The notes under the pieces: generated by a model
Told to the model about the DNA's origin: nothing
Seen by the model: only the letters and a program-made list of their open reading frames with translations
Databases searched by the model: none
In this document: positions 53,295 to 63,123 of the stretch, piece after piece
How the letters are laid out: each line of letters opens with the position of its first letter
Numbering within the stretch: position 1 is the first letter of the stretch
NCBI RefSeq assembly: GCF_030540825.1
Contig: NZ_JAUOEO010000001.1
Coordinates: 4,725,001-4,789,000 of the forward strand
From: Flavivirga spongiicola
Lineage (GTDB): Bacteria > Bacteroidota > Bacteroidia > Flavobacteriales > Flavobacteriaceae
DNA length: 64,000 bases
Direction: 5' to 3'
Made by a program: the position numbers and the translations under genes

Positions 53295-54140
53295 CTATTG
53301 AAACGTATAGCTCGTTTTTACAACTTGTGTTAATCTAAAATACCCAAAAGCATAATTATCGGGTGTTGTTGTATTAATACAGTTCCCTCTTAAAGGTACA
53401 GGTGTTGTACTAAAAAGACCGGCACCTTCAGATTGCTCTATAAGAATTCCTATATAATCTGAATATGCTTCAGAGATACCAAAGAACGAAATATCTACAA
53501 CATCTCCAGGTCTAAAAGCCTCTATTTTATCTGTGTCTTCATCTTCTTCTTTTTCATACCACCATGTAATTTCATTACCATTAACAAACTCATCATCACC
53601 ATCTTCAAGTGTTGGTAACAAATCTCCTTGCCTTTGAAACTTAAATAAATAATAGTTTTCCTCTGCTTCCGGATCTGTAAAAATGATATTTACTTCTAAC
53701 TCATCATCTTCATTCCCATCTTCTATAGATTGATTAATCTCTGTGATATCAACAACAGATTTCAAAGTTTCATTTGCTCTATAGGTTTCGCCTTCATGAA
53801 TCACCTCTAAAGTATACGATTGATTAATTATAGGAATAAACTCAGTTGTTGTGTATGCGCCATTACCTTGATGTGTAAAAATAAATTCTGCATTATTGTT
53901 ATCATTAACTACTCTAACAGAAGCATTTGTAACACTTGTATTAGTAGCAGTATCAAAATAAGGTGTTGACTTACTTATTTTGATAGTTTGATTACTTCCT
54001 GTTGTTCCTTTTTCCCAGTCAAGAGAAGCTTCAATAACTAGCCTGCTGGGTGCTGTTTGTACGTCTACGTCTATAACATCTTCGCATGATATCAATGACA
54101 TAGCTAAAAAAAGTATGAATAATTTAAAATATGTGTTCAT
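53295..54140 (-). CDS. DUF4249-family outer-membrane lipoprotein
   Basis: 281 residues. Lipobox SLISCEDVIDVDV with Cys near 19. The opening DVIDVDVQTAPSRLVIEASLDW, TIKISKSTPYFD and the Ig-like strand pattern are typical of DUF4249. It contains a very acidic loop (about 140-205). Such proteins are partners of a preceding TonB receptor, and here the gene follows one by 4 bases. It probably caps or assists the receptor at the cell surface; the ligand is unknown. Confidence 0.88.
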   Translation of the reverse strand: MNTYFKLFILFLAMSLISCEDVIDVDVQTAPSRLVIEASLDWEKGTTGSNQTIKISKSTPYFDTATNTSVTNASVRVVNDNNNAEFIFTHQGNGAYTTTEFIPIINQSYTLEVIHEGETYRANETLKSVVDITEINQSIEDGNEDDELEVNIIFTDPEAEENYYLFKFQRQGDLLPTLEDGDDEFVNGNEITWWYEKEEDEDTDKIEAFRPGDVVDISFFGISEAYSDYIGILIEQSEGAGLFSTTPVPLRGNCINTTTPDNYAFGYFRLTQVVKTSYTFQ

Positions 54141-54144
54141 TTTG

Positions 54145-56511
54145 TTAAAATTTAAAGTTATATGTTACTGATGGTACCATTCCGAAAATAGCCGTTCTGG
54201 TTGCTTCATTAATACCTAAATCCTGGTTTTGAGTAAAAGAAATTGAAGCAGCATTTTTTCGACCATACACATTATATATACCAAAAACCCATTCGCCTTT
54301 CCACCTGTTATTAGGTTTTCTATTTGGTTTGTAGGTTGCAGAAATATCTAACCTATGATAAGCAGGTAGTCTATCAGAATTTCTATCAGAAAAACTAGCT
54401 ATCGATTGTCCTTCATATTGGTATTGCCCGTTAGGATATGTAACAGGTCTTCCTGTTTGAAAAACCATATTACCTCCAAAAGTCCATTTATCATTTAACT
54501 CGTAGGCGCCAGTAATTGAAACATCATGAGTCCTATCAAAAGAAGAATTATACCAATTACCCTTATTAATTCCAGGGCCTCCTGCAGTACCACCTAAAGT
54601 TCTTTGTTCCGCTTTAGATAAGGTATATGAGATCCAACCCGTAAATCTTCCTTCATTTTTACGAACTAAAAATTCCAAACCATAAGCTCTGGCTTCACCA
54701 TTTAAAATTTCAGTTTCAATCGTATTTTGGCCTATTAGATTTGATCCATCTATATAATCTATTCTATTATCTGTTGTTTTATAGTAACCTTCAACTTCCA
54801 GAGAATATTTTTTATCATCAAAATTTCTAAAATATCCTAATGCATACTGATTGGATAATTGTGGTTTAATATACTTCCCACTGGTAGTCCAAACATCTAA
54901 AGGTGTTACCGAAGTTGTATTAGATAGTAAGTGTATGTATTGAGCAGATCTTGAGTAACCTGCTTTAATAGAAGATGATTCGTTTAATTGATATGCCAAA
55001 GAAGCTCTAGGCTCTAAATTTCCAAAATCTTTAATACTTTCTCCTTTTTTATAAGCAGTCTCCCCCACTGCTGTACCACGCTCATAAATACCCAAAAGAC
55101 TATTATATACTACAGGTTGATTGTTAGCATAGTTTGTCATTGACTGTCCTCCTAAACGACTAAAACTACTATATCTTAATCCGTATTGGGCAGTTAATTT
55201 ATCTGTTAACTTATGCTCTGCATTAACATACAATCCACTTTCGAATGCTTTTTTTCTATCTAATGATAAAGGGTTTATAGGAGACGTATCTGAAGTTGGA
55301 CGTACTTGACCAGGATCAAAATCATAATAAATCCCGCTAATTCCAAAATCAAGTTTAAATCTATCATTAGCATAATATTTGAGATCGTATTTTATATTAT
55401 AATTATTAATTGAAGAAATCCAATCAAATTCATCACCAGTAATTTCTAAATCGTAATCGTATTTACTATAAATCAAAGATAAGTTTGAAAATAAGCGATC
55501 ATTAAAAATATGGTTCCATCTTAAATTTCCTGAAGCATTACCATAGCTACTGCTAAAGTTTTTTCCAAACTTAAAGGAGTCTCTACCAAAGTACCCAGAA
55601 AGATATAGCTTATTATTATCATTTATTTTATAATTTGTTTTAAGGTTTAAATCATAAAAACCAAGTCTGTTCTTTTCATTGGCTGCCATTAAAAACAAGT
55701 TAATATAAGAACTTCTCCCTGCTATTAAAAACGATCCTTTATCTTTAAACATTGGACCTTCAACAGCGAGTCTGCTAGAAATCAGACCAACACCTCCTGT
55801 AAAAGAAAGGTTTTTACTATTTCCATCTTTTTGACGTACATCTAATACAGACGATATTCTGCCTCCAAAACGAGCAGGTATCCCACCTTTGTACAATTTA
55901 ATATCTTTAATAGCATCTGCATTAAATACAGAAAAGAAACCTAACATGTGAGACGTATTATATATAATGGCCTCATCCAGTAATACTAAGTTTTGATCTA
56001 CGGCACCACCTCTTACATGAAAACCACCGGTACCTTCTCCATTTTTAGTAACCCCAGGAAGCATTTGCAAAGATTTTATAATATCAACTTCTCCTAAAAT
56101 CACAGGCATCTGTTTCACTGTTTTAATATTTAGCTTAGAAACACTCATTTCTGGTTTCTTAAGACTTACACGTTCGGTTTCTTCTGCAACCACCAACACC
56201 TCATCTAATTGAGTTGATTCTTCTTTCATTTCAAAATTCACTTTTTGATTTTGATCTAAAGTTATTTCTTGCTTCATATTTTCGAATCCTATATAAGAAA
56301 CAATTAAAGTGTACGTCCCTTTTGGCGCTGTAATGGAAAAGAACCCATACTCATTACTAATGGAGCCAATACTGGTTCCTTTTAAAAATACCGATGCTCC
56401 AAAAGCCGTTTCTCCGTTTTTTGCCTCTTTAATTATACCACTGACGGTGTAATTTTCCTGAGCCGACAAAACCGCGGTAAATAACATAAATAATAATACT
56501 AGATTTTTCAT
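54145..56511 (-). CDS. TonB-dependent receptor with N-terminal carboxypeptidase-like domain
   Basis: 788 residues. A signal peptide (1-17) precedes a CarboxypepD_reg-like domain (about 20-100), then a TonB-dependent plug with LGEVDIIKSLQMLPGVTKNGEGTGGFHVRGGAVDQNLVLLD and IPARFGGRISSVLDVRQKDG. The barrel ends in GMVPSVTYNFKF with the terminal Phe. It is shorter than SusC and paired with DUF4249 instead of SusD, so it more likely imports a metal chelate or other small ligand than a glycan. Confidence 0.92.
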   Translation of the reverse strand: MKNLVLLFMLFTAVLSAQENYTVSGIIKEAKNGETAFGASVFLKGTSIGSISNEYGFFSITAPKGTYTLIVSYIGFENMKQEITLDQNQKVNFEMKEESTQLDEVLVVAEETERVSLKKPEMSVSKLNIKTVKQMPVILGEVDIIKSLQMLPGVTKNGEGTGGFHVRGGAVDQNLVLLDEAIIYNTSHMLGFFSVFNADAIKDIKLYKGGIPARFGGRISSVLDVRQKDGNSKNLSFTGGVGLISSRLAVEGPMFKDKGSFLIAGRSSYINLFLMAANEKNRLGFYDLNLKTNYKINDNNKLYLSGYFGRDSFKFGKNFSSSYGNASGNLRWNHIFNDRLFSNLSLIYSKYDYDLEITGDEFDWISSINNYNIKYDLKYYANDRFKLDFGISGIYYDFDPGQVRPTSDTSPINPLSLDRKKAFESGLYVNAEHKLTDKLTAQYGLRYSSFSRLGGQSMTNYANNQPVVYNSLLGIYERGTAVGETAYKKGESIKDFGNLEPRASLAYQLNESSSIKAGYSRSAQYIHLLSNTTSVTPLDVWTTSGKYIKPQLSNQYALGYFRNFDDKKYSLEVEGYYKTTDNRIDYIDGSNLIGQNTIETEILNGEARAYGLEFLVRKNEGRFTGWISYTLSKAEQRTLGGTAGGPGINKGNWYNSSFDRTHDVSITGAYELNDKWTFGGNMVFQTGRPVTYPNGQYQYEGQSIASFSDRNSDRLPAYHRLDISATYKPNRKPNNRWKGEWVFGIYNVYGRKNAASISFTQNQDLGINEATRTAIFGMVPSVTYNFKF

Positions 56512-56862
56512 TCGTTTTTTGATTAATGATTTTGTAAAATTTTAAAATGATTTGTGTTAAGTAATTTTTTATTCGTTTTTAAACGTAAACTTTTTGTGTT
56601 TAATATTTAATCCCTCTTTTATTAATGTTGTTTTTGTATTCCAGCCAAATCCTAAAAACGGATTTAAAGATTTTATTGGCCGATTATTGTAAATATTTTC
56701 CATTGTTTTATTAATTACATGTTCGTTTTCTTGTGCTGAATTAATTTCAGTATTGATTATTGATTTTTATTTTTTCTTAATCTCTATCTATAGACATTCG
56801 AAAAAATAAAAGGTTGCATAAATAGATTCTTTTTTCAGATTTTAACTTTTTTTATAAAAATA
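56512..56862. other. 351-bp gap with one doubtful 44-codon frame
   Basis: On the minus strand a 44-codon frame at 56569-56703 reads MENIYNNRPIKSLNPFLGFG and ends KFTFKNE. Its frame stays open upstream for about 20 codons without a start. Composition is protein-like, but no homology, leader or start signal is recognised. It could be a gene remnant. The leader of the TonB receptor must also lie in this gap. Confidence 0.3.
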
Positions 56863-58317
56863 TTATAGTTCAAACATATCTGGTATTTTAAATCCATTAG
56901 TTAATTTTTCTAATTCTTTGGCTATCTGTAACACCTTGTAATCATGCCATTTCTGTCCATGAATTTGGATCCCTACAGGCAATCCTTTTTTTGTTATACC
57001 TATAGGAATAACTACTATTGGATGACCAGGAATAGTTGACGGAAAATTAAATGGAATAAACGCTTTTGTATAAGGAATTTTCCATCCATTAACTTCAAAT
57101 GGGATTCCAGGCTTTTGATGCTTAAATGCAGGAGCCATAGAAACTGGAGTCAACCAAACATCATGCTTTTTAAAAAAATTTGTAAAAGTATCTGATATGT
57201 CATCTTTTAATTGCAAAGCTTGTACATAATCATTAGGAAAACTTTTTGCGCCTTGGCTCATCCCTTTTGCCCATTGTGAGTCTTTATATTTAGATTTTAT
57301 AAATAAATAAGATATAAAGCCTTTAAATGGCATACCTTTCATGGCTGCCCCAAAATCGAACCCAGCTATTCGTCCCCAAAGATTAATGAGTGTGTTAGAA
57401 CTATAACTGGGCTTTGATTGAACTAATTCGTGTTTTGATTGTTGAATTTTATCTAAAAATGACGCGTATACTTCATTATAATCTTCGTCAAGATATAAAC
57501 CATCAAGTGTTGGAGAATATGCGATTTTCAGATTTCCGCCTTTATATTCAAACTGCTTTAAGGTTATTGGTGGATTCTCGGAAAACTGTTGCTCATCGTT
57601 CCACAGTACTTCCAGAGCAAGGGCTAAATCGTCAACATTTCTCGCCATGGGACCATTACTTGTTAAGTAACGCCCCAGTCTTGGCATTTTTGGAGTTACC
57701 ATATTACCTCTATTTGGTAATGCAGATTCTGTTGTACGAATACCACAAACTCCGCAAAAATGTGCCGGCACTCTAATAGATCCTCCTGCATCAGTTCCTA
57801 ATTCTAAAGCCGTAAAGCCTGAAGCTAATGCTGCTGCAGAACCTCCTGAGCTCCCCCCTACAACATGATTAAGGTTATAGGGATTATTCGTTTGCCCAAA
57901 CCAAGGGTTTGTTGATTGCCAATCAAGAGCATATAATGCTAAATTTGTTTTACCTATAATGATGGCTCCAGCTTCTTTTAATCTTTTTACTAATTCTGCA
58001 TCGTGATCTGCAATGTTTCCTTTTAACTTAGGATTTCCATTTGAAGAAATCAAACCCTTTACATTAAATGTATCTTTAACCGTTATTGGCAACCCGTGTA
58101 GCGGTCCTATTACTTCACCATTATTTAACAACCGGTCTTTAACTTTTGCTTCGGTAATGATATCATCATAATCTATAATATCCGTTATCGCATTAATAGT
58201 TTTATTATACGTTTCAATATGGCCTACAAACTGTTTTGTAACTTCAACACAAGAGATTTTTTTATCTCTTATAAGTTTTGTGATTTCTGTTGCACTCTTA
58301 AAAATTATAGATTTCAT
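56863..58317 (-). CDS. Amidase signature-family enzyme
   Basis: 484 residues, a normal length. The Ser-cisSer-Lys catalytic set is present: Lys in ITVKDTFNVKG (about 77-87), the Ser pair in VGGSSGGSAAALASGF (about 153-168) and GTDAGGSIRVPAHFCGVCG (about 173-191). It resembles general amidases more than GatA, and no GatC/GatB genes are near. It hydrolyses an amide of unknown identity. It stands between two gene-free gaps. Confidence 0.9.
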   Translation of the reverse strand: MKSIIFKSATEITKLIRDKKISCVEVTKQFVGHIETYNKTINAITDIIDYDDIITEAKVKDRLLNNGEVIGPLHGLPITVKDTFNVKGLISSNGNPKLKGNIADHDAELVKRLKEAGAIIIGKTNLALYALDWQSTNPWFGQTNNPYNLNHVVGGSSGGSAAALASGFTALELGTDAGGSIRVPAHFCGVCGIRTTESALPNRGNMVTPKMPRLGRYLTSNGPMARNVDDLALALEVLWNDEQQFSENPPITLKQFEYKGGNLKIAYSPTLDGLYLDEDYNEVYASFLDKIQQSKHELVQSKPSYSSNTLINLWGRIAGFDFGAAMKGMPFKGFISYLFIKSKYKDSQWAKGMSQGAKSFPNDYVQALQLKDDISDTFTNFFKKHDVWLTPVSMAPAFKHQKPGIPFEVNGWKIPYTKAFIPFNFPSTIPGHPIVVIPIGITKKGLPVGIQIHGQKWHDYKVLQIAKELEKLTNGFKIPDMFEL

Positions 58318-58647
58318 AATTATATTTCGCTGTTCGTAATTTATTTTTATATACTATTATTCGGCAAATGTATTATCGCCTTTTGGTTGAAATGTTCGCT
58401 TTTACAAAACAGAACTTCTTTTGTAAAGAAATTATGCAAAAAGCAATTTGATAGATCCATTTCTTAAATCTTCGACAAAGATGTGACCGATTTGAATACC
58501 AAAAGGTCAAGTTTACAAGCGTAATAAAAAAGGGGGTACGCGCTTACAAGGAAAAACCCACAAATACCTAAATATCAAAGAATTAACAGATATTGATTTT
58601 AAATAAAAATGAGGTACGTGTACACAGGGGGAAGAAAAACACCTTGT
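58318..58647. other. 330-bp gap with a direct repeat
   Basis: No gene. Two imperfect direct copies of about 38 bp, 79 bp apart, begin AATAAAAA and share GGTACG (58523-58559 and 58602-58641), next to the AraC gene stop. Confidence 0.5.
58523..58641. repeat. Two imperfect direct repeats downstream of the AraC gene
   Basis: Unit A is AATAAAAAAGGGGGTACG plus CGCTTACAAGG-AAAAACCC. Unit B is AATAAAAATGAGGTACGTG plus TACACAGGGGG-AAGAAAAACA. They share the AT lead, GGTACG, ACA-AGG and an AAAAAC tail. Unit A could also fold as GGG..CCC. Function unknown. Confidence 0.5.
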
Positions 58648-59769
58648 TTAAATACTTGAAGTACTAAAAAATTCGGTAGGTGTTTTACCTGTATGCAATT
58701 TAAAATGTTTGTTGAATGTAGATTTTGTGCTAAAGCCACAATCGTAGGCTAAAGAAATCATAGTGTATTTTTTATTTTCAGGAAGAGATGCTAGTGAAAT
58801 AAACTCTTTTATCCGAAGTGCATTAACGTAGTTATAAAAATTCTTTCCCTCCGTTTCATTAATAACTTGTGAGAGATAATTTGGATGAATATCTAATCGT
58901 TTAGCTAGCTCAACTAAAGTAAGGTTTGCATTTTTGTAAATAGCATCTGCCTTCATTAAGCCATTTAAATCTGAATATATTTCGGAGGCCATTTCAGAAT
59001 TTAAACCAGATTTCAAATATTTTTCTGTCTTAATAACATCTTTGGACGTTTTTTTTGTTTTAGTTACTATTTGTTCATCTGGTAGCTCTTCCAATTCTAC
59101 TAAATTTGAATTAAAAATACTTAACTGATTGATTCCGAAAATTGCAATACACAATACAAAGATTACTACAGCTGAAAATATTATAATATTACCAAAAAAC
59201 ATGGATAAAACCCAGATAATAGCAAAACCGATAGATAATAATCGAAGCCATTGTAGCTCCTTTTTATCAGTATTCGAAAACTTATCTTTTATTCTTTTTT
59301 GATGCCTATTTATAATAACTAAAGACCATATTGAATAGGCTAAACCAGACAGTGCAATTACAGAGTTTTGAATCATTGTATACCATTCAAAACCAAGACC
59401 TTCATTTTCGAAGACATAAATCTTTTCTGGTCCAGATAGTTTATAAAAAGGAACTGCTAATAACACAAGTAGTATTGTTGGAATAAAGTGCCATAGTATT
59501 TTCCAATTGAAATCTAATTTATTACCAGTAATTTCCATGACATAGAAGTATAAAAATACACCTATTAAAACTGGCATAGCAAGATCGATTCCTAACCAAT
59601 CTGGGTATTCATATATAGCTGTTGTAAATGTGAAATAATGAAATAACTGATTGATAGAAATTAGTAACAGCCAAAATACTAAAATCTTATCTGCACGAGA
59701 TTTGTTCTTCTTTATCAATAACAGAAGAATAAGAAATATTGCTACAAAAATTCCAATTATAAAAAACAC
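58648..59769 (-). CDS. Membrane-bound AraC-type regulator
   Basis: 373 residues. The N-terminal half is a membrane sensor with about seven helices (near 1-19, 30-48, 65-78, 92-108, 137-156, 180-195 and 200-217). The C-terminal half is an AraC DNA-binding domain (about 265-368): NLTLVELAKRLDIHPNYLSQVINE and ISLAYDCGFSTKSTFNKHFKLHTGKTPTEF. Direct membrane-to-DNA signalling is implied. It is divergent from the cyclase gene at 59872, which may be a target. Confidence 0.88.
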   Translation of the reverse strand: MFFIIGIFVAIFLILLLLIKKNKSRADKILVFWLLLISINQLFHYFTFTTAIYEYPDWLGIDLAMPVLIGVFLYFYVMEITGNKLDFNWKILWHFIPTILLVLLAVPFYKLSGPEKIYVFENEGLGFEWYTMIQNSVIALSGLAYSIWSLVIINRHQKRIKDKFSNTDKKELQWLRLLSIGFAIIWVLSMFFGNIIIFSAVVIFVLCIAIFGINQLSIFNSNLVELEELPDEQIVTKTKKTSKDVIKTEKYLKSGLNSEMASEIYSDLNGLMKADAIYKNANLTLVELAKRLDIHPNYLSQVINETEGKNFYNYVNALRIKEFISLASLPENKKYTMISLAYDCGFSTKSTFNKHFKLHTGKTPTEFFSTSSI

Positions 59770-59871
59770 TACTTACGTTTAAGGAGTTAAACAAAATAAA
59801 GCAATATTTTTTTCTTTATAGAATATCATTGAATAAAAACAAAATAAGTATGATTTATCTATATTTACTTC

Positions 59872-60966
59872 ATGCAACTTCACCCTTTATATAAACGTCA
59901 TTTTGGACAAATTCTGTCTTTTGGAATCATCTGGTTGTTTTTTGGTCTTACGTACGTTATGATAGAATATGGACTTCTGGGAACACTTACTTTATACCCT
60001 GTTACAGGAAGTCTTTACAGCCCTAAAAACTCATTAATTATGGTATGTGTTGGCGGCTTTTTAATGGGGTTAATTCAAGGGAGTGTTGAGATTTTTTGGC
60101 TTAAAAAATATTTTACACATACATCATTTTGGATCAAGATTTTATTTAAAAGTATATTTTATCTTTTTTTTGTAGTTACCTGTATTATTTTACTATCACT
60201 TATAAATAATGCTTATTTATATAAAACTTCAATATTTGATCCTATTGTAATTGATAATTTGCTTGTGTTCATGAACAAATTTGTTTTTTGGAGCGTCATA
60301 ATATACATAGGGATTATTTTGGATATTGCTTTGTTTTATTCTGAAATTAAAGACTACTTGGGTAAAAACGTATTATCAAATTACCTTGGAAAATACCACA
60401 AACCCAAACAAGAGACACGCATATTTATGTTTTTAGACATGAAATCATCAACCACAATAGCTGAAAATTTAGGTCATAAAAAGTATTTTGAACTATTAAA
60501 AACCTATTATGCAGATATGACGAATGCTATTTTAGAAACTTCTGGCGAAGTATACCAATATGTAGGAGATGAAATAGTCATTACCTGGAAAGAAACGTCT
60601 GGAATTTATAGAAATAACTGTATTCATTGCTTTAGGAAGATTTCTGAAGGACTGGACAAAAAAAGGAATAAATATATAGAGCAATTTGGATTGGTACCAG
60701 AATTTAAAGCAGGCTACCATATAGGTATGGTGACTACTGGCGAAATAGGTATTATTAAAAAGGATCTTATTTATACGGGGGATATTTTAAACACATCTGC
60801 CCGTATTCAGGAAGAATGCAATAATTTTAACTCTAAGGTTCTTATTTCTGAAGACCTTTCTTTAAAATTAAAAGCAGACAATCGGTTCTCTTCCATCAAA
60901 GTTGAAAACTTATTACTTCGTGGAAAAAAACAGCCTATACAATTGTATCAAGTAGCTTTTAATTGA
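59872..60966 (+). CDS. Membrane-bound class III adenylate/guanylate cyclase
   Basis: 364 residues. Four membrane helices (about 11-30, 50-67, 84-107 and 133-155), then a class III catalytic domain (about 178-360) with IFMFLDMKSSTTIAENLG (metal Asp near 187), GEVYQYVGDEIVITWK (second metal Asp near 232), LIYTGDILNTSARIQEECN and LLLRGKKQPIQLYQV. Both metal-binding Asp are present. The product, cAMP or cGMP, cannot be set by eye. Second-messenger targets in the window could include the Crp-like protein, though its ligand site looks degenerate. Confidence 0.88.
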   Translation: MQLHPLYKRHFGQILSFGIIWLFFGLTYVMIEYGLLGTLTLYPVTGSLYSPKNSLIMVCVGGFLMGLIQGSVEIFWLKKYFTHTSFWIKILFKSIFYLFFVVTCIILLSLINNAYLYKTSIFDPIVIDNLLVFMNKFVFWSVIIYIGIILDIALFYSEIKDYLGKNVLSNYLGKYHKPKQETRIFMFLDMKSSTTIAENLGHKKYFELLKTYYADMTNAILETSGEVYQYVGDEIVITWKETSGIYRNNCIHCFRKISEGLDKKRNKYIEQFGLVPEFKAGYHIGMVTTGEIGIIKKDLIYTGDILNTSARIQEECNNFNSKVLISEDLSLKLKADNRFSSIKVENLLLRGKKQPIQLYQVAFN

Positions 60967-60972
60967 TAGTAT

Positions 60973-60990
60973 ATAGGCTAGCCTATTTTT
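60973..60990 (+). terminator. Terminator of the cyclase gene
   Basis: ATAGGCTAGCCTAT is a perfect 14-bp palindrome (stem ATAGG/CCTAT, loop CTAG) followed by TTTTT, seven bases after the cyclase stop. Confidence 0.65.
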
Positions 60991-61068
60991 AACATCTTCT
61001 AAGATTTATCCGAAATCGTTATAAAACATCAAATAAACCTATTATTAAAAAAAACAGGGTTATTAATT

Positions 61069-61263
61069 TTAAATTACCCCTCTATGCATGTCATTGATAG
61101 CTTCAATGATTGTTTCCCCATAGCCCTTAACGATAGTGTAACCAGCTAGATCATTTAGAGATACGACCCAGATATCGTCAATCATCTCAAATTTTAAATA
61201 TTCGAGATGATTTGACTTTTTAATAATTTCTTGCTCTATTTTATTTTGTTTATTCACCTTCAT
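61069..61263 (-). CDS. Small conserved-looking protein (64 aa)
   Basis: 64 residues from the ATG at 61263; an ATG at 61290 would add nine residues (MVPFLFKKK) and has a weaker leader. Charged N-terminus, then FEMIDDIWVVSLNDLAGYTIVKGYGETIIEAINDM, a strand-turn-strand-helix pattern. Family not recognised. It lies 42 bases downstream of the lipocalin-like lipoprotein gene on the same strand. Confidence 0.5.
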   Translation of the reverse strand: MKVNKQNKIEQEIIKKSNHLEYLKFEMIDDIWVVSLNDLAGYTIVKGYGETIIEAINDMHRGVI

Positions 61264-61305
61264 TTTTTTCTTGAATAAAAAAGGGACCAAATTTAAATAG
61301 TTATA

Positions 61306-61809
61306 TTAATTCCTTTTATAGAATGCTCGACCATAAATATTTTTGGCTTCTCCCTGAGCATTTTTATTAATAAATATTTCGCTTGAATTAAATTGTAGAA
61401 CCTCACTATCTAATTCTATTTTCAGAAATGATATATTGCCATCTATTTCTAGTGATAGTAAGGTGTAATTAGAATTAACAGTCCAAGTGCCATTAACCGA
61501 TGAGATATTGTCTTGAGTTGAACAACCATAAGTTTGGGTATCTTTGTTATAAAACCATGTATTATTTTCTTGATAGAACGTAAAATCTGTATTAAGAATG
61601 AGTTTAGAATATCTGCATGGCAACTCATCCAAAAGCTCAGAAGAATTAACACCATCTTCATTGACATCAAACAGTGGCTCGTTAGCTATAAAGCTTGTAG
61701 AGTTCCAGATCCCAAAAATACTCAAAGGTTCTTCAATAGGGTCATTATCTGATGAACACGATATTAAAAAAGAGCTTATCAGAGTTAAGAATAATAGATT
61801 TGTTTTCAT
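61306..61809 (-). CDS. Lipocalin-like lipoprotein
   Basis: 167 residues. Lipobox FLISCSSDND with Cys near 18. The rest is a beta-rich domain with IFGIWNSTSFIANEP, CRYSKLILNTDFTFYQEN and SVNGTWTVNSNYTLLSLEIDGN, the pattern of lipocalin-like 'DUF' lipoproteins of Bacteroidota. A short acidic insert (about 48-60; DVNEDGVNSSELLDE) resembles a Ca-binding loop. Ligand unknown. Confidence 0.7.
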   Translation of the reverse strand: MKTNLLFLTLISSFLISCSSDNDPIEEPLSIFGIWNSTSFIANEPLFDVNEDGVNSSELLDELPCRYSKLILNTDFTFYQENNTWFYNKDTQTYGCSTQDNISSVNGTWTVNSNYTLLSLEIDGNISFLKIELDSEVLQFNSSEIFINKNAQGEAKNIYGRAFYKRN

Positions 61810-61859
61810 ATAAAACAGGATTGTATTTAAATAACCATTATTGATTTTTTAATGTTTGA

Positions 61860-63068
61860 TTAATTTTCTTTTAGGAGACGCTCTATTTCATCTAAAGTTT
61901 TATCGGCTCCATATAATTTCATCTTACATGAAAATTCCTCAGCAGCTTCAACAAGTATTGAATCCTTTAGTTTTATTAATGCCCTAGTTAGTACTTCTTC
62001 ATTAATTTTTTTAAAAGGAATTGGTTCGAGACCAATTCTGTTTTCAAAAACGGATTGTCCGTAGTAAAACTGATCTGTGATATGTGGAATTATTAATTGA
62101 GGAACTCCAGACAAAGCAGCTGTATGGGTTGTCCCAGCGCCACCATGATGTACTATTCCTGATAGGTGAGGAAATAATTGGAAGTGACAAACTTTATCAA
62201 TTGCAAATACATTTTCGGGAAGTTCAATACCGCCTAAATTTGCCCATCCTTTATTTATAATAGCTCTGACCCCCGAATTCTTAACGGCAGACAAAATAGT
62301 TTGAGTCGTTTTTATAGGGTCGTTATTACCCATACTACCAAACCCAAAATATATTGGTGCTTCTCCATTATTTATAAACTTTAATAAATCCAACGGTAGC
62401 TCTTCTTGTGTCTTAAGAAATGGATACCCTGCATACTTAATATTTTCAGGCCAATCTTTTGATGGTGGAGCTAATCTCTTATCTAAACAAAGTATGGTCG
62501 GGTTGGCAATAGTGTATTTATAATAATTAGCAATTGGCTTTAAATCGAGAATTTTTCTTGATTTGTTTAATTGCGGCTTTAACAAAAATTCCCAAGATAA
62601 GATGCCTATTTTCCAAACCCATTTATTCATTTTTTTTGATAACGACTGCATAGGAATTGTTGTAGGTCTTGAATCTCCTGCAAACATGGGAGTTAAAGCC
62701 GTTCGTACAAAAGGAATATTGCAATATTCGGCTACTGAAGGAGCTGCTGAATCTAAGCTGTTTCCTACTAGAATATCTGCATCATTACAAAAAGCTGGCA
62801 ATTCCTCCACTTGTGTTATCATATGCTGTTTTATATTCTTTAAAACTATAGAGGTTGATTTATTATCACCTCCTAATCTTCCAAATTGCTCTTGAGCAGT
62901 TTTACCACTATATAGCTTATAAGGAATACTATATTTAATTAAAAGCGATTCCATCCCTTTACTTACAACCATTAATACATTATGATTTTTCTTAATTGCC
63001 TGAAGAGCCAGAGCAATCATAGGTTGTACATCGCCACGTGTACCAAAAGCTGATATTACTATATTCAT
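61860..63068 (-). CDS. UGT-type glycosyltransferase (GT1 family)
   Basis: 402 residues. The N-terminal acceptor domain begins MNIVISAFGTRGDVQPMIALAL, the signature of sterol/macrolide glucosyltransferases. The C-terminal domain has YFGFGSMGNNDPIKT, HLSGIVHHGGAGTTHTAALSGVPQLIIP and HITDQFYYGQSVFENRIG, the nucleotide-sugar binding loop. It transfers a sugar from a nucleotide donor to a lipid or small hydrophobic acceptor. No biosynthetic gene cluster is nearby. Confidence 0.9.
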   Translation of the reverse strand: MNIVISAFGTRGDVQPMIALALQAIKKNHNVLMVVSKGMESLLIKYSIPYKLYSGKTAQEQFGRLGGDNKSTSIVLKNIKQHMITQVEELPAFCNDADILVGNSLDSAAPSVAEYCNIPFVRTALTPMFAGDSRPTTIPMQSLSKKMNKWVWKIGILSWEFLLKPQLNKSRKILDLKPIANYYKYTIANPTILCLDKRLAPPSKDWPENIKYAGYPFLKTQEELPLDLLKFINNGEAPIYFGFGSMGNNDPIKTTQTILSAVKNSGVRAIINKGWANLGGIELPENVFAIDKVCHFQLFPHLSGIVHHGGAGTTHTAALSGVPQLIIPHITDQFYYGQSVFENRIGLEPIPFKKINEEVLTRALIKLKDSILVEAAEEFSCKMKLYGADKTLDEIERLLKEN

Positions 63069-63123
63069 AGTACTCTTTTTAATTCATCAACATTTAATTA
63101 TTAATTATTTTACTACGGTAGTT

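Noticed and set aside
57414..57776. 120-codon plus-strand frame inside the amidase gene
   Set aside because: The amidase frame carries the full catalytic signature; this one shows nothing.
61449..61813. Three overlapping 70-codon frames around the lipocalin-like gene
   Set aside because: Shadows in other frames; the lipoprotein frame has a clear lipobox.
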